A DNA stretch of 64,000 nucleotides, taken from the NCBI GenBank assembly GCA_035284745.1, contig JAYKIL010000008.1:62001-126000 (forward strand). The letters run 5' to 3'. Made by a program: the position numbers and the translations under genes. This DNA is from JAYKJB01 sp035284745 [NCBI: Candidatus Sericytochromatia bacterium] (lineage in GTDB: Bacteria; Cyanobacteriota; Sericytochromatia; S15B-MN24). Every line of letters begins with the position of its first letter. Position 1 is the stretch's first letter. Below, one piece after another: positions 42,370-51,854 of the stretch. The notes under the pieces were generated by a model, which saw nothing but the letters and a program-made list of their open reading frames with translations, made no database searches and was not told the origin of the DNA.

Positions 42370-45300
42370 TTAGTCGAGCATGGAGGGGGAGGCACCCAAA
42401 GTGATTTGTTGTCTACCGTTTCGTTTGGAATGGTAGAGCGCTTCGTCTGCTCGCTCGAGAACCTGTTCAATGGTTCTATCGTGGGGTAGCCAGCCCGCCA
42501 CACCTCCGGATAGCCCGATGGGAGGGAGTTTGCCTCCATTCAACGATGGCACGTTCATTTCGTAAACAGCCGCCGAGAGACGTTGCGCCAAGGCGAAGGC
42601 GTCTTCGGGGGTTGTTTCCGGACACAAGACGACAAACTCTTCTCCGCCAATTCGGGCGACGAGATCCGAGTCACGGCATACTTTGACCATACACTGGGCG
42701 ACTGATAATAAGACGTGGTCGCCTGTTTTGTGTCCGTGGGTGTCGTTGATTGATTTGAAAAAATCGATATCGAGAAGCACCAACGAAAGTGGTTTCCGGT
42801 GGCGCTTCGCCAGGATAATCTGACGAGCAGCATTGGAGAGAAAAGCACGCCGGTTTCTAATTCCCGTGAGGGGGTCAAGGTTTGCGAGTTTCTCAGAGGC
42901 GCGCACTTCCTCAAGTTTGAGTTCCAGTTGTGCCGTTCGTGCGACCAGGGCCTCGTACAGCGTTGCATTGTCAATCGCGCACGATGCGTGCTCTGCCAGG
43001 GTGGTGAGCTGCTCGAGATCGTGCGTGCCATAGCGGAGAAGAGCCGCCTGGCTGTCGACGTACAATACGCCGAAGGGCATGCCTTTCAATTGCAATGGCG
43101 CTGCCATTACGGTCTTGAGATTGAGAGCGGCGATCGAGTGGCTTGTTTCAATGGTGGTCGTAGCTGTTCCATCCAGAATGGCCCAGGGTTCTCCCCGCAG
43201 AAGGACTCTGTTGCAGACGGTCATAGACAGAGGGTGTGTTCGCACGTCTTCGCCAATTTTGTTAAATCCGGCACGCACGATTAAGTCCGCATAGCGCCCC
43301 GGGCTTTTTAAAAGGATGAAGGCCCGTTCTGCAGCGGTCACATCCAGCGTGATACGCAAGACATTGCGGGCGACTTCATCGAGTGACAGGGATTCGTTCA
43401 TGGTTCGTATCAACTCGTTCAATTTTGAAAGTTGCGTGTGCTGGGCTGTCCACGCGCGGACCATGAGCCCGTAGTGTCGGGTAAGGTCTGACAGCTCGCC
43501 CTTGAGCACGCTGAATCGGTCAAAGGTTGCCTGGTGAGTTCGCGGGTCAAGAATCACCTTCCCATCCCCTGAAAATATTCGTGACAAGAGGTTTTTGACC
43601 CAAGGCAATTTCTTCAAATTCGCCTGGGTGTCACCGGAGGCTTGCCCCATGAGTCGCTGCAGGAGTGACTGCGCATCGTAAAAGTACGTCGGAGCATCCT
43701 CCGCCAAGGCATCGCTGCGGCCAATTCCGTCCAAAGCGCGCGCCTTAAGCATGGAGTGGCCTATGGCATCGGCCAGTTCGTGGGCGCAGTGAAAATGGGC
43801 TTTTGCCGCGGGCAAGCCCCGTGCCAGAGCGGTTTCCCCCAGTAGAACCTCGGCTTGCGCCGCGCGAGCAGACGCTTCGAGGCTTGCTGCCAGCTCCTTG
43901 GCGCGCCGAGCGTCCGCGTTTTCGGGGGGCGCAGGTTGGCTGGCTAGCACCCACGCGGCTTGGAGAAGTAGTATGCGGAGGTGCCAGGGGGGGTGGTGTT
44001 CGGCGCCCCCACTTTTGCGAATTTCCTGAAGTGCTTTTTCAGTGCCGTAAATATCCCCTTGGGCGAATTTGATTTCTGCCCACAAGGTTAGAAAGGCCAA
44101 ACGCGCCTCGGCATACGAATTTTCGGGGTGTTGTGCGATACATTCCCGGGCTATTGGTTCGGCAATATCCGCTGAACCCAAGGCCAACAGGGCGTTGATG
44201 ATGCTGATACACCCCAAGGGTGTATCAGCCCGCGTTTCCGCCTCGGAGTGCAGCGCGTAAAGCAAGGTTTCGGCTTCTTTGAAGCGTCCAAGATCCGTAA
44301 ATAAACTGGCTTCCAGTGCCCAGGTCAGGCGAATTTCGTGAGAATGGCCACGTTGGTTTGCCAGGCCTTTCAGGTGCCCAAGTGCCTCAGTCGCCGCATC
44401 GTAGTGGCCCTGCTCATAGAGTGCTCGGTACAAGGATAATTGGCCTTTCCAAATGAACTCAGGGTGGTCAAGCCTGATCCCTTGAGAACGCAGCAGGCTT
44501 GCCGTGCTTGCCAGCCGATTCCATAACCCGAGGCCCGCCTCGGCTTCTGCCAGCCAACCCAGCGTCCAAATATGCCCGTCTTCATCCCCGTCTGCTGCCT
44601 GTTGTGATGTCATCACCTTCAGCTTGTTCCACATGGTGGAATCAAAAGCGCCCTCGGCCCGGGCCGTTAGAACAATCCGCAGGGCTTCGGCCCGTTGACG
44701 GAGGGCTGTGGGGATGGCATCGAACGATGGCCCGAAATTATCCATAAGATTCAAGCCCGCTTCGAAGCGCTGAGTCGTGAGATCCTGGTGGGCGACGTCC
44801 AGTGCACAGAGGAGCGCCACTTTCGGAGAGCTTTCTTGGACTTTTTGCGCGAATTCTCTGAGGTTATGCCACAGATCGTCGGACGGAGAGGCTGAGCTTT
44901 CACGAGGTTGTTTGCGCAGCCAAAGCCAATGAATGGCGGCCTCTAAATCGTGGTCCCGCGAATTCAAACCCTCCTCAATCGCGAGGGGCCGGGTTTCCAT
45001 CAGGCCTTTCTCCGTGAGCCAGGTGTGAAAGAAAGACCATTGCTCATTATAGGGGGCCAAGCAATCGTCGCCTCCAAGGCCCAGAAGTCTAGCAACCGCC
45101 TGAGAACAGTCTGCTGCAATCAGTCGGCCGGTTAATTCTCCCAGGGCCTCGCATCGTATGGGCGAAGGGAGCAAATGACTCTGCAGCCAGCGTAACCTCA
45201 AATATTCGGGGCCTGCGTGGCGCCACGCCTCGTTACTTGGTATCCAAACGGCACGGTTCTGAGTCTGCTCTTCCAGTGCGCCATTCCACGTGCAGCCACT

Positions 45301-47118
45301 CTCGCCTGCCGGCCAGTTCAACTCTATCGATGAGACGCCAAATCGTGCGAGACCGGCTCGAATCCACTCGTCGGTTGCCAGCAACTCTTGCGGATTTTCC
45401 CAAGGGATCTCCCCTGGTCCCTCTGATAACAACAGACGGTGCCTCGGTAATTTGAAGAAATGGCGGTGCAATTGCTGGGCTGGCGCACTCAAGCGAGAGA
45501 CGGCTGCATTGAAAAGGTCTCTTGGCTCACGGGGCAAGGCACCAGGCCACAATGTTTCTGGTACCCGCCACGAGTCTTGGTGACGAACAATGACCCCCGT
45601 GGATTTTAAATGCTCCAGCGCCCACTCGCTCCAAACGATTGAACCACGGGTGTATTCACGCAATTGGATTAAGAATCTTCCCGCCAAGGGTGCACGGTGT
45701 AATTTACTTCTCAGCCATTGTTCATATGTCTCTGCCTCCAGGGACTTGAGGGGAATGACCTTAAAGAACTTGGGCGAAGGCGGTGGACACTGGCCGGTGA
45801 TGAGCCAGTGAATTTTTATTTCACCGTCTTCATGTTGTTCTCGCATCGCGCGTAATAGAAATGCTTGGCTGGCCTCATCCAAAATTTGCCATTCATCGAT
45901 AATGATGAGGTGTCTCTGGTGACGAGAAGCCGTTTTCAAAAGATTCCACGATTTTTGAAAAAGTTTCGCTCGAATTCGCTGACACGCGATCGGGTCGTAG
46001 GCTTCAACCCTCATAAACGCCTGCCATTCCTCTGCCCAGGATGCCTGAGGCGCCGCTGCGATTTTTGGGTCGACATGGTCCAGTACGGAGTCCAAGAGTC
46101 GCTTCCATGAGCTAAATGGAATGTCCGGTTCAGCGGCCCGCACGATGGTCTGGGCAATTTTTTTTTCGGTCGCCACTTCACTGATGTGCTCTAACAAGGC
46201 CCAACGGTCGCTTTGATCAGCATATTCAACCCAAACCGCGGGGTTGGGGAGTTCCTCGTCACTGAGGAGACGAAGAGCCTCTGTCACGACATTTTCGGGA
46301 ATAGGGGGCACGGGATGTGCGAACCCGGAAATTTCTTGAACGGGGGAACTCGGCGAAAAATGATTGAGCAGGGGCGCCAAATCAAGAATGGTTTCGGAAG
46401 CATCAACGCCGGCCATCGTTGCAATCAGGGAGAGGAAGTCCAACTCCCCCCAGTAATCATCTCGCTTTCCGCCTTGAAGAGGATGAAGCAAGTCCCATCC
46501 CAAGGCCGAATCACCCAGATTCCATTGGCCTGTGATGAGGCTTCGTCCCAAACGGGCGAGGGACTGCACGTCTGTTGCCACATCAGCCCGCAACCATTTC
46601 CCGCCTGGGGTAAAAGCGCTTTCCCTCGGCGGCAAGATGGGGTAGACACCCTGCGGACGGCAGACCCACCATTCCGTGAGAACGGGGACTCCATCGCCTC
46701 GCAGGCGTATCGTTTCGGGTTGCAACATGCCATAGGCCCAGCCTCGCAGGTGCAGACGGTGTAGAAGTTCGGCCAGCGATTGAATGATGAATCGGACTTG
46801 CTCAATCGGGAGCGGGGCGATTTCTCGCAGGGCAGGGCCTTCAATCCATTCCGACTGAATGTATCCCTCCCCGGCGCTGCTTTTCCAAAGTCCGGCCGCA
46901 TCGACGGCACTGCGATGCCCCAAGGTGTTCCATACTGCCCGGGTGACACACAAGCGAGGCCAGTGTTCCCGCCACGCTGCGGGCAGCGACCACACGAGCA
47001 AAGTTCGCCCTGAGCGGGTGTCGAGCACGCGCTGACTCGTAAACGGTGATTCGCTGCCCTGGCTCAAGACCTGAAAATGGCTCGGAAAGTCTTCTGCGTA
47101 GTGGTTGCTTGGTGGCAT
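42370..47118 (-). CDS. Giant pseudokinase / STAND-like / TPR / GAF / GGDEF signalling protein
   Basis: A 1582-residue cytoplasmic protein. Residues about 20-250 are a protein-kinase-like domain whose catalytic HRD reads Y129-G130-M131 and whose DFG position reads TEW, so it should not phosphorylate. About 275-700 resembles an AAA_16/STAND ATPase: Walker B is present (LIIIDEW, 404-410) but the P-loop position (about 294-310) has no GxxxxGK. About 730-1150 is helical, TPR-like. A GAF domain (about 1235-1390) precedes a GGDEF domain (1414-1575) with intact GGEEF (1491-1495) and an RxxD inhibitory site (RDSD, 1482-1485), so it should make cyclic di-GMP. The ATG at 47118 is tentative. It diverges from lipB. 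Confidence 0.88.
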   Translation of the reverse strand: MPPSNHYAEDFPSHFQVLSQGSESPFTSQRVLDTRSGRTLLVWSLPAAWREHWPRLCVTRAVWNTLGHRSAVDAAGLWKSSAGEGYIQSEWIEGPALREIAPLPIEQVRFIIQSLAELLHRLHLRGWAYGMLQPETIRLRGDGVPVLTEWWVCRPQGVYPILPPRESAFTPGGKWLRADVATDVQSLARLGRSLITGQWNLGDSALGWDLLHPLQGGKRDDYWGELDFLSLIATMAGVDASETILDLAPLLNHFSPSSPVQEISGFAHPVPPIPENVVTEALRLLSDEELPNPAVWVEYADQSDRWALLEHISEVATEKKIAQTIVRAAEPDIPFSSWKRLLDSVLDHVDPKIAAAPQASWAEEWQAFMRVEAYDPIACQRIRAKLFQKSWNLLKTASRHQRHLIIIDEWQILDEASQAFLLRAMREQHEDGEIKIHWLITGQCPPPSPKFFKVIPLKSLEAETYEQWLRSKLHRAPLAGRFLIQLREYTRGSIVWSEWALEHLKSTGVIVRHQDSWRVPETLWPGALPREPRDLFNAAVSRLSAPAQQLHRHFFKLPRHRLLLSEGPGEIPWENPQELLATDEWIRAGLARFGVSSIELNWPAGESGCTWNGALEEQTQNRAVWIPSNEAWRHAGPEYLRLRWLQSHLLPSPIRCEALGELTGRLIAADCSQAVARLLGLGGDDCLAPYNEQWSFFHTWLTEKGLMETRPLAIEEGLNSRDHDLEAAIHWLWLRKQPRESSASPSDDLWHNLREFAQKVQESSPKVALLCALDVAHQDLTTQRFEAGLNLMDNFGPSFDAIPTALRQRAEALRIVLTARAEGAFDSTMWNKLKVMTSQQAADGDEDGHIWTLGWLAEAEAGLGLWNRLASTASLLRSQGIRLDHPEFIWKGQLSLYRALYEQGHYDAATEALGHLKGLANQRGHSHEIRLTWALEASLFTDLGRFKEAETLLYALHSEAETRADTPLGCISIINALLALGSADIAEPIARECIAQHPENSYAEARLAFLTLWAEIKFAQGDIYGTEKALQEIRKSGGAEHHPPWHLRILLLQAAWVLASQPAPPENADARRAKELAASLEASARAAQAEVLLGETALARGLPAAKAHFHCAHELADAIGHSMLKARALDGIGRSDALAEDAPTYFYDAQSLLQRLMGQASGDTQANLKKLPWVKNLLSRIFSGDGKVILDPRTHQATFDRFSVLKGELSDLTRHYGLMVRAWTAQHTQLSKLNELIRTMNESLSLDEVARNVLRITLDVTAAERAFILLKSPGRYADLIVRAGFNKIGEDVRTHPLSMTVCNRVLLRGEPWAILDGTATTTIETSHSIAALNLKTVMAAPLQLKGMPFGVLYVDSQAALLRYGTHDLEQLTTLAEHASCAIDNATLYEALVARTAQLELKLEEVRASEKLANLDPLTGIRNRRAFLSNAARQIILAKRHRKPLSLVLLDIDFFKSINDTHGHKTGDHVLLSVAQCMVKVCRDSDLVARIGGEEFVVLCPETTPEDAFALAQRLSAAVYEMNVPSLNGGKLPPIGLSGGVAGWLPHDRTIEQVLERADEALYHSKRNGRQQITLGASPSMLD

Positions 47119-47226
47119 CAAACATTCGTATACCCGTCCATTGCCGCCATAATGGCGATCGCTGGTATGATCATTTGAGGGCGTTTTTTCAGGGAACGGG
47201 AGAGCCACTGCGAGAGGGATTTCGAG

Positions 47227-47898
47227 TTGACTCAGGTGGAAGCTTATTGGTTGGGCTTGTGTCCTTACCAAGAAGTTGCGGATCTTCAACGCGCTTGGCT
47301 TGTTGAGATTGCGGACCGTTCCCGTGCAGATTCTCTCCTTCTTTTGGAGCATTCTGCGACCATCACCCTCGGACGCCGCAAGGGGGCCGAGGAAAATGTC
47401 ATCGATTCAATGGGGGTGCCGGTGATGCAGGTGGAGAGAGGGGGAGATGCAACGTATCACGAGCCGGGACAGTTGGTCGGTTACCCCCTCTTGCATCTAC
47501 AGGAGGCCGAACGGGACCTCCATCGTTACTTGCGACATCTCGAAGAGGTGCTGATACTGGCCTTGTCCCATTTAGGACTGGAGGCGCATCGCCAAGAGGG
47601 GCTCACAGGAGTGTGGGTGGCGGATAAAAAGGTTGCGAGTGTGGGGGTGGCCGTTCGTCGCTGGACAACCTATCACGGCTTTGCTCTCAACGTTCACAAT
47701 GACCCTGCGGAATTTTCCCGGTTGAATCCTTGTGGCCTTCCTGCTGCGGCCATGGGGTCTATTTATCAATTTTTGCCATCCTCCCCGCCCCCATTGCCTG
47801 ACGTGGCGTCAATCGTGATGAATTGCTTTGGTGAGGTGTTCGAACGCCGGGTGCGTTGGATGCCCTCTGCGCGGTCGACGCTGCTCGGTCTGGGGTGA
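47227..47898 (+). CDS. lipB: Octanoyl-[ACP]:protein octanoyltransferase
   Basis: Transfers octanoyl from ACP to the lipoyl domains of E2 proteins, providing the substrate of LipA. The 223-residue protein has RGGDATYHEPGQLVGYP, the catalytic Lys in WVADKKVASVGV and the catalytic Cys in NPCGLPAAAMGSI. The TTG at 47227 follows GAGAGGGA by about 8 bases, and a GTG at 47236 is an alternative. It is separated from its metabolic partners at 37-42 kb by the giant signalling gene. Its stop overlaps the HEAT gene start. Confidence 0.95.
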   Translation: MTQVEAYWLGLCPYQEVADLQRAWLVEIADRSRADSLLLLEHSATITLGRRKGAEENVIDSMGVPVMQVERGGDATYHEPGQLVGYPLLHLQEAERDLHRYLRHLEEVLILALSHLGLEAHRQEGLTGVWVADKKVASVGVAVRRWTTYHGFALNVHNDPAEFSRLNPCGLPAAAMGSIYQFLPSSPPPLPDVASIVMNCFGEVFERRVRWMPSARSTLLGLG

Positions 47899-48956
47899 TG
47901 GCGATGGATCGACCGGCATTTGATTCTTTGGAGACGTGGAGCTCGCAATTGCGGGCGGAGGCTATCCAGGGTGACGAGGATGCGTTTTGGGAGGTTCTTC
48001 AGCGGGTGCCTCCAGCCCCTGTTGCCAGGGTGATCGACGAGTTAGCTCCGCTACTGGCCTCTCCGAGGGGGCGGGGCCGCCTGGCGGCGTGGGGTATGGT
48101 GAAGCAGGGCAAAGAGGCTCTGCCCGTTCTTACGTCTTTGCTGCGCAGTGAAGACCGTTTCGTCCGGAAACATGCCGCCTGGGCATTGGGAGCGTTCCGT
48201 CAGGAAAGTGTGGCGCTCGCGCTATTGGACGCGATTGAAGACAGCGCGTCGTGGCTTGATGTGCAAGAAAGTTGCCTCGATGCACTGGGGGAATTGGCGC
48301 TGCCGGTGACCCAAAAACGGATGATAGCGCTCGTTCCTCGATTGACTTCTCCTTCGGCCATCTCAAAAGCGTGTCAGGTTCTGGGCCGGGTCGCTGATCG
48401 TCACGCGTCGCCCCTTTTGGTCGAATTTCTAGAACATTCCAGTGGGGATGTTTCGTTGCGTGCCGCCGAGGCCTTGGTTCGCATTGGCGATGACCGCGGC
48501 TGGGAGGTGATATTCAAGCACCTCGTGGAAGGTATCCCATTCGACGAAAAAGTCTCTGCGACCCTGAGGTCTTTGGGCGATCTTAGCAGCGCGGCCCCGC
48601 TCCTTCTGGGAGACGGAGACTACCATTATGCCCTCCGGCGCGATGCGGCTGAGATTCTGGGAGCGTTGGGTGATATTCGAGGCTTAAAACCGCTTTTGGC
48701 TGCACGTCGAGACCCTCATCCCACTGTGCGCGGCGCCGTCGCTTACGCATTGGGTCGCTTGGGGGACCGAAAGGCGCTGGCGCCACTTGGAGAGATGTTG
48801 GGTGATGCGTCTGAGTGGGTGCGAATGTCTGCCGCCCGAGCCCTGGGACTTTTGGACGATAAGGGAGCGATTCCGCGTTTGGAGGCCGCAAAAGACGACC
48901 TGAACCCCGACGTACGGGAAGCCGTTGTTGAGTCGTTGCGTCAACTGTCGATTTAA
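47898..48956 (+). CDS. HEAT-repeat protein
   Basis: A 352-residue alpha-solenoid with at least seven HEAT or PBS-lyase-type repeats, for example RKHAAWALGAF, LDALGELAL, LRAAEALVRIGD, RRDAAEILGALGD, RGAVAYALGRLGD and RMSAARALGLLDD. No catalytic residues are identified. Such repeats bind proteins or, in phycobilin-lyase relatives, chromophore carriers. No phycobiliprotein genes are here, so a scaffold role is more likely. The ATG overlaps the lipB TGA (TGATG), which couples the two. Confidence 0.88.
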   Translation: MAMDRPAFDSLETWSSQLRAEAIQGDEDAFWEVLQRVPPAPVARVIDELAPLLASPRGRGRLAAWGMVKQGKEALPVLTSLLRSEDRFVRKHAAWALGAFRQESVALALLDAIEDSASWLDVQESCLDALGELALPVTQKRMIALVPRLTSPSAISKACQVLGRVADRHASPLLVEFLEHSSGDVSLRAAEALVRIGDDRGWEVIFKHLVEGIPFDEKVSATLRSLGDLSSAAPLLLGDGDYHYALRRDAAEILGALGDIRGLKPLLAARRDPHPTVRGAVAYALGRLGDRKALAPLGEMLGDASEWVRMSAARALGLLDDKGAIPRLEAAKDDLNPDVREAVVESLRQLSI

Positions 48957-49066
48957 GCAAAACGCGCACCACTGACATCCGTCCGAATCATCTCGCTTCT
49001 GGGGTGTGCGGTGTATGATAATGACTGCGTGTGGCCTCATTGCAGGATGCCACCGCTCATTGACTG

Positions 49067-50827
49067 ATGGGTTTTGCTCCTGTGCGCTTTTCTGCTTTAG
49101 ACCGTGGTGCGACGCTTGCGCGGGTGGTGCGCGAGGACTTTGATTTGCTGGTGGTCGGCGGTGGGATCGTGGGGGCCGCTGCCGCTTGGGATGCTGCTTT
49201 GCGTGGCTTAAGAGTGGCTGTGCTGGATAAAGGAGATTTTGCTTCCGGGGCGAGTTCAAAGTCGTCTAAATTGTTGCACGGGGGACTTCGCTATCTAGAA
49301 ACAGGCCAGGTGGGGCTCGTATATGAGTCGTTGGCGCAGCGCAATCGACTCTTCGAAGATGCTGCTCACGTGGCTCAGCGCTTAGATTTCGTTCTGCCTA
49401 TCTTTCGTGACGGTCCTGATCGCGGTTGGTTGATAAGAGCGGGTTTGACGCTTTATGACCTCCTCAGTCACCTCTCTTTTCCGAAGGGACCCTGGCACAG
49501 GCGGCTCTCCCCGATTCAGGTTGCTCAAAAGGAGCCCGCCGTTCGCCAGGCAGCCCTTGATACGGCGTATTGCTATTTGGATGGGGTTACGGAGGATGCG
49601 CGCCTTGTGATCGAGACGGTAAAGTCGGCCGTCTCAGCGGGAGCCCTGGCGCTGAATTACGTTGAAATCAAGGGCTTTCAAAAGAATGCTGACGGCCAGG
49701 TTATCGGGGTTGTCGCGCAGGACGTGCATCAAGGGGGTGGTCATCCACTCGAGATAAGGGCTTCGCGGGTGATGCTGGCGACCGGTCCGTGGCTGGATGT
49801 CATGTTGCAGATGGACGATGCGAGCAGTCCGCGGAAATTACGCCCAACCAAGGGGGTTCACCTTTTGGTCGAGGCCCGATTGACGTCATCAGCGGTGTTG
49901 ATGCGCTCAGCGGACCCCAAGGAGAAGAAGAAGCGTTTGTTATTTGCGATTCCGTGGCAAGGCAGAACCTTGTTGGGCACAACGGATACGGATCCTGATC
50001 CTCTCGACCCCTCTAAGGATTATCTTGATGCCGATTGTGAGGTGTCTCGGGACGAAGTGAATTACGTTTTGGCCGCGGCAAATCAAACGTTCGGGTCGCG
50101 GTTGAGCCCCCACGACGTGATCAGCAGTTTTGCGGGCTGGCGGCCATTGATTGCACCTTTGGATCAAGGAATGAGCGCCTCGGCAGTGTCTCGTGAACAC
50201 GAAATTTTTGAGACGCCCTCTGGCCTGCTGGCCATTGCGGGAGGAAAGTTGACCTCATATCGCACGATGGCTCGCCAGGCGGTAGATCGCGTGTGTGTCA
50301 GCTTGCGAACGGGGGGAAAAGAGACCACTGCCTCGGTCATCGAAAAACAGCCGCTCTCTGGCAGCGAATTGCACGGACGACGCCTCGATACCTGGGTCCT
50401 TGCGGCGAAGGGTGATCCGCCTCCCTGCCTCGATGCACAGTCTGCCGAGATTCTTGCTGCCCGGTATGGTTCCAACTGGCCAATTTTAAGGGCTTTGCTG
50501 ATTGAGGCCCCTGATCTTGCCGCCCGCTTGACAGCGTCTGACTCGCCTGTCCCTTACTGGCGGGTTGAGGTGGCCTATGCATTGCGTCACGAATTCGCCC
50601 TGACCCCAGAAGATTTTCTGATGCGACGGACCCGGCTTTTTTTGGTCACGGGGGATCAAGGACTCGGTTTGGTTTCCGAGGTGGCCGCCCTGATGGCGGA
50701 TCTTTATGCTGAGAGAGAAGGGTGGTCATCCGAAGAACGGCTGGCCTGGATACAGCGAATGATCGATCGCTATGAAGAGCGTGTTCGCCTTTCCCGTCAG
50801 ACACGGGGAGCAGCAGAGGATAAATAA
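49067..50827 (+). CDS. glpD: FAD-dependent glycerol-3-phosphate dehydrogenase
   Basis: Oxidises glycerol-3-phosphate to dihydroxyacetone phosphate and passes electrons to quinone at the membrane. The 586-residue protein has the FAD fold VVGGGIVGAAAAWDAALRG, DFASGASSKSSKLLHGGLRYLE, the TGPW strand, PTKGVHL, and RTLLGTTDTDPD, with the GlpD C-terminal helical cap. The ATG lacks a clear ribosome site, and a GTG at 49082 is possible. The 110-base gap before it has TATGATAAT at 49014-49022, a possible -10. No glpF or glpK is adjacent. Confidence 0.94.
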   Translation: MGFAPVRFSALDRGATLARVVREDFDLLVVGGGIVGAAAAWDAALRGLRVAVLDKGDFASGASSKSSKLLHGGLRYLETGQVGLVYESLAQRNRLFEDAAHVAQRLDFVLPIFRDGPDRGWLIRAGLTLYDLLSHLSFPKGPWHRRLSPIQVAQKEPAVRQAALDTAYCYLDGVTEDARLVIETVKSAVSAGALALNYVEIKGFQKNADGQVIGVVAQDVHQGGGHPLEIRASRVMLATGPWLDVMLQMDDASSPRKLRPTKGVHLLVEARLTSSAVLMRSADPKEKKKRLLFAIPWQGRTLLGTTDTDPDPLDPSKDYLDADCEVSRDEVNYVLAAANQTFGSRLSPHDVISSFAGWRPLIAPLDQGMSASAVSREHEIFETPSGLLAIAGGKLTSYRTMARQAVDRVCVSLRTGGKETTASVIEKQPLSGSELHGRRLDTWVLAAKGDPPPCLDAQSAEILAARYGSNWPILRALLIEAPDLAARLTASDSPVPYWRVEVAYALRHEFALTPEDFLMRRTRLFLVTGDQGLGLVSEVAALMADLYAEREGWSSEERLAWIQRMIDRYEERVRLSRQTRGAAEDK

Positions 50828-50874
50828 GTTAAAAACGAGTCATTTTTCGATTAAGTGTTGGAGAATTAGGCAAC

Positions 50875-51150
50875 TTGGCGCGAAACGCCTTGGATACACA
50901 CATTGTTGCAGTTGTTCAGGAGATTTTGATGCGCCCTTTCTCGCCCCAAGAACGCTTTCCTGCTCTGTTCGCTGCGGCTTCTCTTCCTGTGGAACCAACA
51001 GGTCATCGGTTGAGCGATCTTCGCTTGTTGCAGTGGTGTCGCCGGGAGTTATCTCATTCAAAGGCCCCTAGAGGAAGGGGGTCGACCCGTGGTTCCTATT
51101 CCAATCCGGCTCCCTCGTTTAATCGCTCGACTTCTGGGATGGGGCCGTAG
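50875..51150 (+). CDS. Possible small hypothetical protein (91 aa)
   Basis: A TTG-started frame in the gap after glpD. Residues 1-60 look coding, with amphipathic helix segments (VAVVQEILMRP, SDLRLLQWCRREL). The last 30 residues are low-complexity and run 55 bases into the convergent acetyltransferase gene. GGAG lies about 10 bases upstream. No family is recognised. Confidence 0.4.
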   Translation: MARNALDTHIVAVVQEILMRPFSPQERFPALFAAASLPVEPTGHRLSDLRLLQWCRRELSHSKAPRGRGSTRGSYSNPAPSFNRSTSGMGP

Positions 51151-51851
51151 ACGGCTGAATTTCGCGTTTCCTTCGGAAACGGAGAATGTCGTCGGGCGGC
51201 GAAATTTAAAATTTGGACGTCCTCTTCAATGGCTCGCAGTCGCTGAGCTAAGGCCCGAATCGCAAGCGCGTCCAAGTCCTCGAATCGAACAGATCGTTTG
51301 AACACCCTTGTGGCGCTGGCGAAAGCCGTCGATGCATCCGGGACATCGCGCGTAATGGTGGCGCCGCAATGAAGTCGTGTATCGTCGCCCACGAAAACAT
51401 CCCCTTGCACAATAACCCCGGCTTCAAGGCGGCAACGATTGCCAATGGTCGGATGCCCCCTCCCGGGAAGCGGTTCGCTGTCCATTTTTAATAATTGATA
51501 GGGTGTGGAGCCGCCGGATGTGAAAATGACACCGGCGTTGATGTGGCAGTCGTCCCCAATCACCGTCATTTCACCGATGATGATGGAGGGCCCGAGCAAC
51601 AAGCAACGGCGACCGATTCTGGCGGCTGGATGAATATCTATTCCGGTTGACCTGCGGGCGTGGCCCGACAACCAAACCGCCAGGAAACGCAGGTCGGCTT
51701 CCCAGAGCGTTTTTGAGACCCGGTGCCATAGCAGCGCCCACCACCCAGGCTCTAACAGCGCCGTACGCAGAGTCGTTTGTCCACGCCGTTCCGCGTGGCT
51801 CGCGGCCGTTTCCACCAAGTCTTGCCATACGAACCGACGTTTCCAGTCCAT
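51096..51851 (-). CDS. Serine O-acetyltransferase-like hexapeptide protein
   Basis: A 251-residue left-handed beta-helix acyltransferase. Hexapeptide repeats run from about residue 70 (GIDIHPAARIGRRCLLLGPSIIIGEMTVIGDDCHINAGV) to 165, with an inserted loop (about 112-137). The catalytic-type His of the family is replaced around GPSIIIGE where CysE has GxxxHHGxGVVIGET, so activity on serine is not certain. It follows cysteine dioxygenase by 3 bases on the same strand, linking both to cysteine. A different acetyl acceptor is possible. Confidence 0.75.
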   Translation of the reverse strand: MDWKRRFVWQDLVETAASHAERRGQTTLRTALLEPGWWALLWHRVSKTLWEADLRFLAVWLSGHARRSTGIDIHPAARIGRRCLLLGPSIIIGEMTVIGDDCHINAGVIFTSGGSTPYQLLKMDSEPLPGRGHPTIGNRCRLEAGVIVQGDVFVGDDTRLHCGATITRDVPDASTAFASATRVFKRSVRFEDLDALAIRALAQRLRAIEEDVQILNFAARRHSPFPKETRNSAVYGPIPEVERLNEGAGLE

Positions 51852-51854
51852 GGT

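Noticed and set aside
42370-47118. Active serine/threonine kinase call for the giant protein
   Set aside because: The kinase-like fold is there, but the catalytic HRD and DFG residues are missing, so an active kinase call is not supported.
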